Shown: positions 27,986-35,482 of the stretch, one piece after another | How the letters are laid out: each line of letters starts with the position of its first letter | Numbering within the stretch: position 1 is the stretch's first letter | Assembly (NCBI RefSeq): GCF_026104355.1 | Contig: NZ_CP110535.1 | Coordinates: 2,232,001 to 2,296,000 of the forward strand | From: Halomonas sp. BDJS001 | GTDB lineage: Bacteria > Pseudomonadota > Gammaproteobacteria > Pseudomonadales > Halomonadaceae | Length of the DNA stretch: 64,000 bases | Reading direction: 5' to 3' | The notes under the pieces: generated by a model | Told to the model about the DNA's origin: nothing | Seen by the model: only the letters and a program-made list of their open reading frames with translations | Database searches by the model: none | Position numbers and translations under genes: made by a program

Positions 27986-28119
27986 TAGATGTTATCAGTC
28001 GCTTTGTACACACCAACCCTCAGCGGCATGTGCTTGGTTGCCTATGCGATTCTGCAAGCGGTAGTTATCGCAAGGCATGCCGGTCTCATCTAGCAAGATT
28101 AAATAATCTGGAGAACTTT

Positions 28120-28740
28120 ATGAGCAGGCCTGAATTTTTCGTTACTCCCGGCGACGGTGAGAAAGCGCCATCCAGTCGTCCTGAGCTTGTAAAGCAGGCG
28201 AAACAACTGTTGACGTTGCTGATGGAAACAGAGCAGACCATTCATAGTGATCCTGATATTGCTTCGACTTATCTTAATCAGGCGATTGCCTTGGTGGCGG
28301 TCGATAATCAAAGCGAGCCTTCGACGTATACGCATAGGGGAGGGCTGGCACGCTGGCAGGTATCACGTGTAGACACATTCATAAGTGAGCATATCGACCA
28401 TTGTATAAGGACAACCGAACTTGCATCGTTGCTAGGTTTGAGCGCCAGTCACTTTTCACATGCGTTTAAACAAACAACGGGCGTCACTCCGCTAACGTAC
28501 GTCGCTGCCACGCGAGTGGAGGCTGCAAGGCAAGACATGCTGTGTTCGGGGCGCTCCTTGTGTGAAATTGCGCTTAGGCACGGATTTTGCGATCAGTCAC
28601 ATTTTTGCCGTGTCTTTAAACGCGAAACAGGCCTGGCTCCGCAAAAGTGGCGAAAACTGCATGCACCCAAAGCCCGGTTGCAGGCAGCCTTACCTGATTC
28701 TTCAATCGCTCAAACTGCTCAATTCAGCAGTACATTATGA
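28120..28740 (+). CDS. Short AraC family regulator, paralog 3
   Basis: AraC-type regulator, 206 residues. Helical N-terminal domain (LLTLLMETEQTIHSDPDIAS) and double HTH (ELASLLGLSASHFSHAFKQ; ALRHGFCDQSHFCRVFKRE) closely match the protein from 14830. The ATG at 28120 has GGAGA upstream; an upstream frame from 27916 is only open sequence containing the sigma-54 promoter. If that promoter is active, this regulator would be made under control of the V4R activator, giving a cascade (inference). Confidence 0.87.
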   Translation: MSRPEFFVTPGDGEKAPSSRPELVKQAKQLLTLLMETEQTIHSDPDIASTYLNQAIALVAVDNQSEPSTYTHRGGLARWQVSRVDTFISEHIDHCIRTTELASLLGLSASHFSHAFKQTTGVTPLTYVAATRVEAARQDMLCSGRSLCEIALRHGFCDQSHFCRVFKRETGLAPQKWRKLHAPKARLQAALPDSSIAQTAQFSSTL

Positions 28741-28802
28741 TTTGCACAGGGTGGTGAATCTGCCTTTGTCCTTTATACAGCAGTGACGGCTGATTAAGGC
28801 GG

Positions 28803-29030
28803 GTGCGTCAACGGGCAGCAGTGGAAACAGGCCAGGTGCTGGGGTGGGACGCTGTCGGAGAAGTTGTGGCGTCCGGGGAGGGCTTCTCATTGTTCAAGCC
28901 TGGCGATCAGGTGTACTACGCAGGCGATGTAACTCGCCAGGGCAGCAATGCAATGCTGAGTACCAGGGCGTTGAAAAGCGCACCGTAGACCGCAAGCCTG
29001 CGAGTCTGAGCGATTTGGTGTGTCTTGACA
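28803..29030 (+). pseudogene. Frameshifted fragment of a zinc-type alcohol dehydrogenase
   Basis: One frame reads VLGWDAVGEVVASGEG then FSLFKPGDQVYYAGDVTRQG. After about 28945 the match moves to another frame, NAEYQGVEKRTVDRKPASLS, the usual continuation in zinc-binding alcohol dehydrogenase family proteins. Both ends are missing. No intact relative of this subfamily is in the window; the quinone oxidoreductase at 30436 is a different subgroup. Confidence 0.7.
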
Positions 29031-29032
29031 GT

Positions 29033-29974
29033 TCAGTGTGCTGAAAAGTGGGGAACCACACATTCACCAATTTCCTGCACCACCTCGTGTGCAGGTCGTT
29101 TACCATATTTAAGGTTTAGCGCGACATGGTTCACACCAATCTCTTGCAGGGCATTGAGGTAATCAATCAGGGAGCGGTAACCCGTTCGGATGCCGAGGTG
29201 AATGGGCGTTGAGGGTTCATCGGGGTCTTCAGAAAGATCGACATACAAAGATTGTGAAAATGGCTTGAAGTCCTCGGTAAGTGACCGCCATGTCCGGATC
29301 GTCCGTGCTTGTTGGTCTACATGTTGAGGATAATAGAGCCAACCATCTCCGTTTTGCGCGATCCATTCCACCGACTGTCGCGAATTGCCAGTGACCAACA
29401 CAGGTATGTCATTCAATATCGGCTTGGGCAATAAATTACCGCCCGACATGTCTACGCGCTCAGTCGAAATGGTAGGGAAGTCTTCCTTCCAAACCTGGCG
29501 AGACACTGCAAGCGTCTCGCGAAAGAGCTCGCTGCGAGTATCGATGGCTGTCTGAAATGCCGAAAACTCTGAGGGCCTGTCACCCGTTGCTAGACCTAGT
29601 ATCAAGCGCTGACCGGATAGACGATCAGCTGACGCCGCCGCCTTTGCAATATGCAGTGGATGACGAAGAGTGCTGACAATGCTGCCCGTTGCAAGCGCTA
29701 TACGGGATGTGTGTGCCATTACATAACCCATGAATACCCAGGGATCATAGATATGGCCAGCATCACCAAATGAAGGAACGTTCAGGAAAACGTCTCTAAA
29801 GAAAAGGGCAGAAAATCCAGATGACTCTGCCATTTTGGCCGTATTGATTTGTTGTTCGATGTTCATCTCGGGGACGGAGCCCGAATAAGATTCAATAGCG
29901 AAGAAAAGCCCGAGGGTCAATTTTTCCTCTTTGAACATCGTAGAATAACCACGATGGTTAGAGAAGTCAGTCAT
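29033..29974 (-). CDS. LLM class flavin-dependent oxidoreductase
   Basis: Luciferase-like monooxygenase family, 313 residues, TIM-barrel type (LTLGLFFAIESYSG; RIALATGSIVSTLRHPLHIAKAAAS in parts; LILGLATGDRPSEF). Such enzymes use reduced flavin to oxidise small organics. Start 29974 (MTDFSNHRG) has GGGAG 8 bases upstream; 29998 and 29938 are alternatives. It is convergent with the zinc alcohol dehydrogenase ghost. Confidence 0.85.
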   Translation of the reverse strand: MTDFSNHRGYSTMFKEEKLTLGLFFAIESYSGSVPEMNIEQQINTAKMAESSGFSALFFRDVFLNVPSFGDAGHIYDPWVFMGYVMAHTSRIALATGSIVSTLRHPLHIAKAAASADRLSGQRLILGLATGDRPSEFSAFQTAIDTRSELFRETLAVSRQVWKEDFPTISTERVDMSGGNLLPKPILNDIPVLVTGNSRQSVEWIAQNGDGWLYYPQHVDQQARTIRTWRSLTEDFKPFSQSLYVDLSEDPDEPSTPIHLGIRTGYRSLIDYLNALQEIGVNHVALNLKYGKRPAHEVVQEIGECVVPHFSAH

Positions 29975-30086
29975 TCGAGAGCTCCCGATAGAAGTCATCT
30001 AAGTTGAAATTGCATAAGGGGAAATGCCCTAAAAGGTTCATGATGGAAGTTTTAAAAAATTTCGGCGTGCTGGAACATGGATAATG

Positions 30087-30392
30087 TTAGAAGCAGCTTT
30101 CACCGGGCGGCCCCTCGATATGGTAGACCTTGGGTTCTTCCGAAAAATATTCCTCTAACCCCATCATGAACATCCGATGGTCTTCACTCGCCTCGAAGCC
30201 CGGCGTGTGATCCTCAAGTGACGCCCACCTTACTATCAGGTTGAATACCTGCGGGGTTTCTATCCCTTGCGCAAGCATGTGGCCGCCATAACCCTTGGCA
30301 CGGGTGAGCAAAGGTGCGACCTCGGCAAAGGCACGCCTGAACTGTTCAATCTGCTCTTTGTGAACGGGCAGCAAAGCGATTTCATAAACCAT
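30087..30392 (-). CDS. ABM-domain monooxygenase
   Basis: 101 residues: a single antibiotic-biosynthesis-monooxygenase domain (VYEIALLPVHKEQIEQFRRAFAE in parts; FNLIVRWASLEDHTPGFEAS). Relatives such as YgiN oxidise quinols. The ATG at 30392 has GAGGGA 7 bases upstream; the longer open frame overlaps the next gene. It sits 43 bp downstream of the quinone oxidoreductase gene on the same strand, so the two probably form an operon controlled by the ArsR-type operator at 31438. Confidence 0.82.
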   Translation of the reverse strand: MVYEIALLPVHKEQIEQFRRAFAEVAPLLTRAKGYGGHMLAQGIETPQVFNLIVRWASLEDHTPGFEASEDHRMFMMGLEEYFSEEPKVYHIEGPPGESCF

Positions 30393-30435
30393 GAGACATT
30401 CCCTCAAATTGATTTCAACGGTTAAATCTTCGTAC

Positions 30436-31410
30436 TTAAGAGACGAGCGATGGCTCGACGGCAATGGCGATTTTTCCCCGGAGGCCGTTGTTGGGGGTCT
30501 CCAGTAGGGCATGGGCGGCAGGAATGTCAGCAAGTGAGTACACCGCGCCTACATGGGGCCGCAACTGTCCACGTGCTATCAATGCGCTCAGCTCATCAAG
30601 TTTGCCGCGGTTTTGTCGGGTGAAAACGAAGTGATAACTGGCGTTCTTACCCCAGGCCTCCACGAGGTTTTGTGGCTGGGCAATGTCCACAATCGAGACC
30701 ACGCGGCCAAGTTGCGCGAGTGCGTCGGGGCTGCGCGACAATGTATTGCCGCCAATGGTATCGAACACCACATCGACACCGTGGCCATCGGTTTCCCGCA
30801 GGATGGCGTCAACGTAATCCTCTTTGCCGTAGTCGATGACCACATCGGCACCCAAACTCCGGGCGAACTCAAAATTAGCTTCGCGCACGGTGGTGAACAC
30901 CCTGGCACCCATGGCTTTTGCCACCTGAATCGCCACATGACCGACGCCACCCGCACCGCCGTGCACAAGGATGCTTTCCCCCACTCTGAGCCCAGCACGC
31001 ACGACCAACGCTTCCCACACCGTCCCACCTACTAGGGTTAGGCTGGCTGCTTCGAGATGACTCAGCAGGGGCGGCTTCTTCCCGATGATACTCTCGGCTG
31101 CAACGTGGTACTCGGCATAGCTGCCAGGGCCATCAAAAATCTGCGGGGTGTACCAGACTTCGTCGCCTGGCAGGAAACTCGTCACCCCCGGCCCGACTGC
31201 TTCGACAACGCCGGACACGTCATGTCCGGTAATGGCGGGCAGTGGCACCAGATCAGGATAGTCGCCACGACGCACCTGGTAATCCAGCGGGTTGATAGAG
31301 GTTGCATGAACTCGTACCAGTACTTGTCCTGTCTGCGGCACTGGTTTGGGTACCTCACTAAGCTCGAACGCTTCCGGGCCGCCAAATGATTTAAGTATTA
31401 ATGCTTTCAT
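30436..31410 (-). CDS. Quinone oxidoreductase / zinc-independent MDR family
   Basis: Medium-chain reductase family, 324 residues, with [20 protein letters not shown] at the start, the GroES-like domain ([15 protein letters not shown]), the NADP-binding [14 protein letters not shown] and a C-terminal GKIAIAV. Zinc ligands are missing, as in QOR-type quinone reductases. GAGGA lies 7 bases before the ATG. An operator-like palindrome is 28 bp upstream, shared with the ArsR gene. A truncated copy lies at 31650-31886. Confidence 0.9.
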   Translation of the reverse strand: MKALILKSFGGPEAFELSEVPKPVPQTGQVLVRVHATSINPLDYQVRRGDYPDLVPLPAITGHDVSGVVEAVGPGVTSFLPGDEVWYTPQIFDGPGSYAEYHVAAESIIGKKPPLLSHLEAASLTLVGGTVWEALVVRAGLRVGESILVHGGAGGVGHVAIQVAKAMGARVFTTVREANFEFARSLGADVVIDYGKEDYVDAILRETDGHGVDVVFDTIGGNTLSRSPDALAQLGRVVSIVDIAQPQNLVEAWGKNASYHFVFTRQNRGKLDELSALIARGQLRPHVGAVYSLADIPAAHALLETPNNGLRGKIAIAVEPSLVS

Positions 31411-31437
31411 TGTGGATCCTCGTTTTTGCATAATGGA

Positions 31438-31457
31438 ATATCGTGATTTTTCGATGG
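31438..31457. promoter_or_regulatory. ArsR-type operator upstream of quinone oxidoreductase
   Basis: ATATCG at 31438, eight bases, then CGAT. It matches the sites at 31914 and 32358 in sequence and spacing and lies 28 bp upstream of the quinone oxidoreductase start. Confidence 0.65.
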
Positions 31458-31649
31458 TTCGGGTTGCTGGTCGACAAGAATGAGTGCTGAGTCTTCAAGG
31501 TGGAGAAGTGGCACCAGGTCATGACGGAAAGCCATGATCGATTTCTCTGTTATGAGTAAGTCTTATTTGCCAATTAACGAGCGTCGGCGATAAATCTCCC
31601 CACCTGATCACTGTCCCTGAACGCCGCCGCTTATTATTGGATGACTGTC

Positions 31650-31886
31650 TTAGGTTTGGATGAGGGTGCGATGAGCGGAACCGAAAGACCATTCTGAATA
31701 CGTCATGCCCGGTAATGGCTGAAGTGGTACTAGGCCGGGATAGTCGCCACGTTGCGCCTGGTAATCTAGCGAATTGATGGAGGTTGCGTGCACCTGCACT
31801 TGTTCTGCCTGTGGTACTGGCTTGGGCACCTCGCTAATTTCGAACGATTCCGGGCCACCAAATAATTTAAGTATCAGCGCTTTCAT
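31650..31886 (-). pseudogene. Truncated quinone oxidoreductase copy
   Basis: Begins MKALILKLFGGPESFEISEV and follows the intact protein to about residue 58 with a small deletion (QVQVHATSINSLDYQAQRGD), then loses register near PLPGMTYSEWSFG. About 230 bp remain of a 975-bp gene. The promoter and operator are still present (31914-31933), so a short RNA or peptide may be produced. Confidence 0.8.
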
Positions 31887-31913
31887 TGTGAATCCTCGTT
31901 TCTGGATAATGGA

Positions 31914-31933
31914 ATATCGAAAATTCTCGATTT
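31914..31933. promoter_or_regulatory. ArsR-type operator upstream of truncated copy
   Basis: ATATCG-AAAATTCT-CGAT, the same half-sites and N8 spacing as at 31438 and 32358, 28 bp upstream of the truncated gene start. Confidence 0.62.
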
Positions 31934-32011
31934 AATGTGGTAAATAAAAAACACATCTTAATCCTGTGATCTCATTTCATATCGAATCCTCTCTTTTTTC
32001 TTCAAAAATAG

Positions 32012-32029
32012 ATATCTAGAATTATCGAT
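32012..32029. promoter_or_regulatory. Weak ArsR-type site downstream of the arsR gene
   Basis: ATATCT-AGAATTAT-CGAT keeps the N8 spacing with one changed base in the left arm. It lies 17 bp beyond the ArsR stop codon, so it may be a relic. Confidence 0.35.
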
Positions 32030-32045
32030 GTATACGAATAAATAA

Positions 32046-32348
32046 TTACAGCTCTTCCCTGATGATGTCAGCAAGAGCACTGATGGCTTCCTCATTGCGC
32101 TTGTAGTATGTCCACTGCCCGATTCGCTGGACTTTGACCAGGCCCGCTCGTTGCAGAGTTGCAAGATAATTAGACACCGTTGACTGGGACAGTCCGACGC
32201 CTTCTTGAATGCTACTGACGCAGACGCCTACCGTATGAACGTCCCCTTCATCCTGTGGAGGGAAGCTCTTCACGGGATCTTTCAAACCCTTGAGGATTTC
32301 AAGACGCGTGCGATTTGAGAGAGCTTTGAATATTTCGATCAATTCCAT
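32046..32348 (-). CDS. ArsR/SmtB family transcriptional repressor
   Basis: 100 residues, a single winged helix (IFKALSNRTRLEILKGL; GLSQSTVSNYLATLQRAGLV). The region before the recognition helix carries one cysteine (VGVCVSS), not the ELCVC metal site of ArsR, so a metal is not the obvious signal; a thiol or quinone-responsive role is possible. A palindromic operator, ATATCG-N8-CGATAT, lies 10 bp upstream of its own ATG and also precedes the quinone oxidoreductase, indicating autoregulation and control of that gene. Confidence 0.85.
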   Translation of the reverse strand: MELIEIFKALSNRTRLEILKGLKDPVKSFPPQDEGDVHTVGVCVSSIQEGVGLSQSTVSNYLATLQRAGLVKVQRIGQWTYYKRNEEAISALADIIREEL

Positions 32349-32357
32349 AACTCAATG

Positions 32358-32377
32358 ATATCGAAATTTACCGATAT
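32358..32377. promoter_or_regulatory. ArsR autoregulatory operator
   Basis: ATATCG-AAATTTAC-CGATAT: 6-bp perfect arms with eight bases between, the best of the four copies, 10 bp from the arsR start codon. Confidence 0.7.
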
Positions 32378-32529
32378 GTCAATAAAATAAATTGCCGCTA
32401 TTTATCGTCAGCCAAAATCCGTGGCGAACTCTAGAATTCGCAAGCTTCGTGAAGGGGGCTTGTATTCCAGCTTCACGCTGCTTATCTGTAGTTGACAATT
32501 CCGCGCTGTACGAATGCTGTTTGGGTAGC

Positions 32530-32704
32530 GCAGATCACACAATTGTCCCATGCAAAGATTGTTGTCCAATAATAAGTGAGGGTGGCTTGCGATAGTGAAT
32601 GGCCGTTTCATGACATCCATCACATCTATCAAAGGTGAGCCCAATGCAGAACCCCAAGCTTGAAGTCCTCACGCCCAGCAATTCACAGTTGATCTTTATC
32701 GATC
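32530..32704 (+). repeat. Intact copy of the threefold isochorismatase promoter/5' element
   Basis: Source-like copy of the element also found at 17710 and 9915. It carries ATCACACAATTGTCC, a second TTGTCC 19 bp downstream (32543 and 32562), GGCTTGCGATAGTGAAT and CAAAGGTGAG. Direct repeats at this spacing would suit an AraC-type activator, three of which are encoded in the window (inference). Confidence 0.65.
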
Positions 32705-33330
32705 AACAGCCGCAGATGGCGTTCGGTGTGCAATCAATTGACCGCCAAGCACTGAAGAACAATGTCGTTGGTTTGGCCAAGGCCGCGAAAGTGTTCGGCA
32801 TCCCAACGATCATTACCACCGTCGAAACCGAAAGCTTTTCGGGTCATACCTATCCCGAACTGCTGGGAGTATTTCCTGATGCGCCCATCCTCGAACGCAC
32901 ATCGATGAACTCCTGGGATGACCAGAAAGTTCGCGATGCACTCAAGGACAATGGGCGAAATAAAGTCATCGTTTCGGGTCTTTGGACGGAAGTCTGCAAT
33001 ACCACTTTCGCGCTCTCGGCGATGCACGATGCCGGGTACGAAATCTATATGGTAGCTGACGCTTCCGGCGGTACCAGCCAGGCGGCCCACGATTTCGCGA
33101 TGCAGCGGATGATCCAGGCGGGGGTGGTGCCGGTGACATGGCAACAAGTATTGCTGGAGTGGCAGCGTGACTGGAAAAACCGCGATACCTATGACGCGGT
33201 GATGGCGGTGGTGAAAGAGCATTCCGGTGCTTATGGCATGGGGGTTGATTACGCCTACACCATGGTGCACAAGGCCGACGAACGAGTAGAGCATGGCCCT
33301 ACACTGGCTCCCGTTCACGCTGAGATTTAG
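32644..33330 (+). CDS. Isochorismatase-like cysteine hydrolase (YcaC type)
   Basis: 228 residues. D20 in LIFIDQQPQ and nucleophile C118 in GLWTEVCNT mark the isochorismatase fold; DASGGTSQAAHD and the EWQRDWKNRDTYD tail match the YcaC subgroup, as in the paralog at 8120. ATG 32644 is chosen with AAAGGTGAG upstream; a GTG at 32635 lies inside that ribosome binding site. It is the only intact member of a gene whose 5' end is copied at 10026 and 17810. A hairpin terminator follows. Confidence 0.9.
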   Translation: MQNPKLEVLTPSNSQLIFIDQQPQMAFGVQSIDRQALKNNVVGLAKAAKVFGIPTIITTVETESFSGHTYPELLGVFPDAPILERTSMNSWDDQKVRDALKDNGRNKVIVSGLWTEVCNTTFALSAMHDAGYEIYMVADASGGTSQAAHDFAMQRMIQAGVVPVTWQQVLLEWQRDWKNRDTYDAVMAVVKEHSGAYGMGVDYAYTMVHKADERVEHGPTLAPVHAEI

Positions 33331-33339
33331 GTCGTTATG

Positions 33340-33357
33340 GGGCGGCTGTGGCCGCCC
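33340..33357 (+). terminator. Terminator hairpin after isochorismatase hydrolase
   Basis: GGGCGGC-TGTG-GCCGCCC, a perfect 7-bp stem 9 bp after the stop codon, followed by TAATTCCAATATT rather than a strict U-run. Confidence 0.65.
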
Positions 33358-33513
33358 TAATTCCAATATTACGTGACGTTTGCACCCAGCGGTGGGGCGC
33401 ATCGTGCCAACACGCACGTGGTGCTAAGACGGCGATAACACTCTTGCTGGTAATCGTGCAGTGGATCAGAGCCTAGCACCTCTACAGCACCCCTTAACAA
33501 AGGAGTATCCACA

Positions 33514-35409
33514 ATGTCCGATTCTGCTCCCGACCTTATCTTTCATAATGGCCAGATCACAACGCTTGATAGGGCGAACCCTAACGCTACTGCTGTCGCA
33601 ATCAAAAATGGCAGGTTCCTGGCCGTCGGCTTGGATCAGGAGATCCTGGCCTTGGCCAGCCCAGATACCCAGGTCATCGATCTCCAGCGGCGTAGCGTAC
33701 TGCCTGGCTTGTTCGACAACCATACCCACGTGGTGCGCGGTGGCTTGAACTACAACCTCGAGCTGCGCTGGGACGGCGTACGCTCGCTGGCCGACGCAAT
33801 GAATATGCTCAAGCGCCAAGTCGACATCACCCCCGCACCACAATGGGTGCGCGTGATTGGCGGTTTTACCGAGCACCAGTTCATTGAAAAACGCCTGCCG
33901 ACCCTTGCAGAAATTAACGCGATCGCCCCTGACACCCCCGTGTTCCTGATGCACCTGTATGACCGTGCGTTACTGAATGGTGCTGCCTTGCGCGCCGCTG
34001 GCTATACCAGAAATACACCCGAACCGCCTGGGGGGCAGATCACTCGCGATGCTAACGGCAACCCCACCGGCCTACTGCTGGCCACACCCAACGCGATGGT
34101 TCTCTACTCCACGCTCGCCAAGGGCCCTAAACTACCGTTCGACTACCAGGTCAACTCCACTCGCCACTTTATGCGCGAGCTGAATCGCCTTGGCGTGACC
34201 GGCGTAATCGATGCGGGTGGCGGCTTCCAGAATTACCCAGAAGACTACGAAGTCATTCAGAAGCTTTCCGATGAAGGGCAGATTACCGTTCGCATCGCCT
34301 ACAACCTGTTTACTCAGAAACCGAAGGAGGAAAAGGAAGACTTTCTAAACTGGACGTCCAGCGTGACGTATAAGCAGGGCGATGACTATTTCCGCCACAA
34401 CGGCGCCGGTGAGATGTTGGTGTACTCGGCGGCCGACTTCGAGGATTTCCGTGTCGAGCGCCCCGACATGCCACCCGAAATGGAAGGCGAGCTGGAAGAG
34501 GTCGTGCGTGTGCTGGCACAGAACAAGTGGCCCTGGCGGTTGCACGCCACCTACGACGAAACCATTACTCGCGCGCTGGATGTATTCGAGAAGGTTAACC
34601 AGGACATTCCTCTGGACGGTATCAATTGGTTCTTTGACCACGCCGAGACCATCTCCGATAAATCCATTGACCGTATCGCGGCACTGGGTGGCGGCATCGC
34701 AGTGCAGCACCGCATGGCCTACCAGGGTGAATATTTTGTCGAACGTTATGGCGCCCGCGCTGCCGAGGCGACACCGCCTGTCAAACGCATGCTCGAGAAG
34801 GGCGTTAACGTCTCCGCGGGAACTGATGCTACGCGAGTCGCCTCGTATAACCCCTGGGTGTCGTTGTCGTGGATGATCACCGGCAAAACGGTCGGCGGTC
34901 TTGGCTTGTATCCGCGCGATAACCTGCTCGACCGCGAAACGGCGCTGCGCATGTGGACCGAGAAGGTGGCCTGGTTCTCCAACGAGGAGGGCAAGCGGGG
35001 GCGCATTGAGGCCGGCCAGTTCGCTGACTTTATCGTACCGAGCAGGGACTTCTTTAGCGTGGCTGACGATGAGATCTCCTTCCTGACTTCCGACCTGACG
35101 GTAGTGGGTGGGCGCGTTGTGTATGGTGATAATGATTTTGCGCCCCTGGACGACAACCCACTGCCGCCTGCCATGCCTGACTGGTCGCCGACGCGTACCT
35201 TCAAAGGCTACGGTGCCTGGGGCGAGCCCGAAGGGGAGGGTAAAAACTCTTTGGCACCGTTGCACGCCCAAGCGATGGCCAGCTGTGGCTGTGCTAGCGC
35301 CTGTGGTCTACATGGTCATGATCATGCCCGGGCCTGGTCATCCAACGCGCCGACGTCGGATCTGAAAGGTTTCTTCGGGGCTCTCGGCTGCTCCTGCTGG
35401 GCCGTGTAA
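33514..35409 (+). CDS. YtcJ-type amidohydrolase with Cys-rich C-terminal tail
   Basis: Metal-dependent amidohydrolase, 631 residues, longer than the usual 540-580. It has DNHTHVV near residue 70, FDHAET, and GTDATRVASYNPW, in the YtcJ/amidohydrolase_3 layout. The last 50 or so residues are an addition with SCGCASACGLHGHDH and LGCSCWAV: five cysteines with His residues, possibly a metal site. KGAGT-like start support: AAGGAGTATCCACA precedes the ATG. It is followed by a tiny frame and an MFS exporter gene, probably one operon. Confidence 0.87.
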   Translation: MSDSAPDLIFHNGQITTLDRANPNATAVAIKNGRFLAVGLDQEILALASPDTQVIDLQRRSVLPGLFDNHTHVVRGGLNYNLELRWDGVRSLADAMNMLKRQVDITPAPQWVRVIGGFTEHQFIEKRLPTLAEINAIAPDTPVFLMHLYDRALLNGAALRAAGYTRNTPEPPGGQITRDANGNPTGLLLATPNAMVLYSTLAKGPKLPFDYQVNSTRHFMRELNRLGVTGVIDAGGGFQNYPEDYEVIQKLSDEGQITVRIAYNLFTQKPKEEKEDFLNWTSSVTYKQGDDYFRHNGAGEMLVYSAADFEDFRVERPDMPPEMEGELEEVVRVLAQNKWPWRLHATYDETITRALDVFEKVNQDIPLDGINWFFDHAETISDKSIDRIAALGGGIAVQHRMAYQGEYFVERYGARAAEATPPVKRMLEKGVNVSAGTDATRVASYNPWVSLSWMITGKTVGGLGLYPRDNLLDRETALRMWTEKVAWFSNEEGKRGRIEAGQFADFIVPSRDFFSVADDEISFLTSDLTVVGGRVVYGDNDFAPLDDNPLPPAMPDWSPTRTFKGYGAWGEPEGEGKNSLAPLHAQAMASCGCASACGLHGHDHARAWSSNAPTSDLKGFFGALGCSCWAV

Positions 35410-35422
35410 AGGAGAAAAACCA

Positions 35423-35482
35423 ATGCATACGTACGTTTCGTTGGCGCAAAGACCCATTGGGATGCAGGAGCTAGAGACATGA
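35423..35482 (+). CDS. Possible 19-residue leader peptide
   Basis: ATG at 35423 with AAAGGAG 9 bases upstream encodes MHTYVSLAQRPIGMQELET; its stop overlaps the ATG of the MFS gene as ATGA. Strong ribosome binding site plus overlap suggest translational coupling of the MFS gene. It may alternatively be a remnant of a longer gene. No relative recognised. Confidence 0.4.
   Translation: MHTYVSLAQRPIGMQELET

Noticed and set aside
27916..28119. N-terminal extension of the third AraC protein
   Set aside because: The extension translates the sigma-54 promoter region and has no counterpart in the paralogs; ATG 28120 has a ribosome binding site.
32734..33417. 227-codon minus-strand frame opposite the isochorismatase hydrolase
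   Set aside because: Antisense shadow; the plus-strand protein has the full catalytic motifs. A similar shadow lies at 8246-8947 opposite the paralog.
34345..35271. 308-codon minus-strand open frame opposite the amidohydrolase
   Set aside because: It is a shadow of the amidohydrolase in a GC-rich gene; no recognisable motif and no ribosome binding site.
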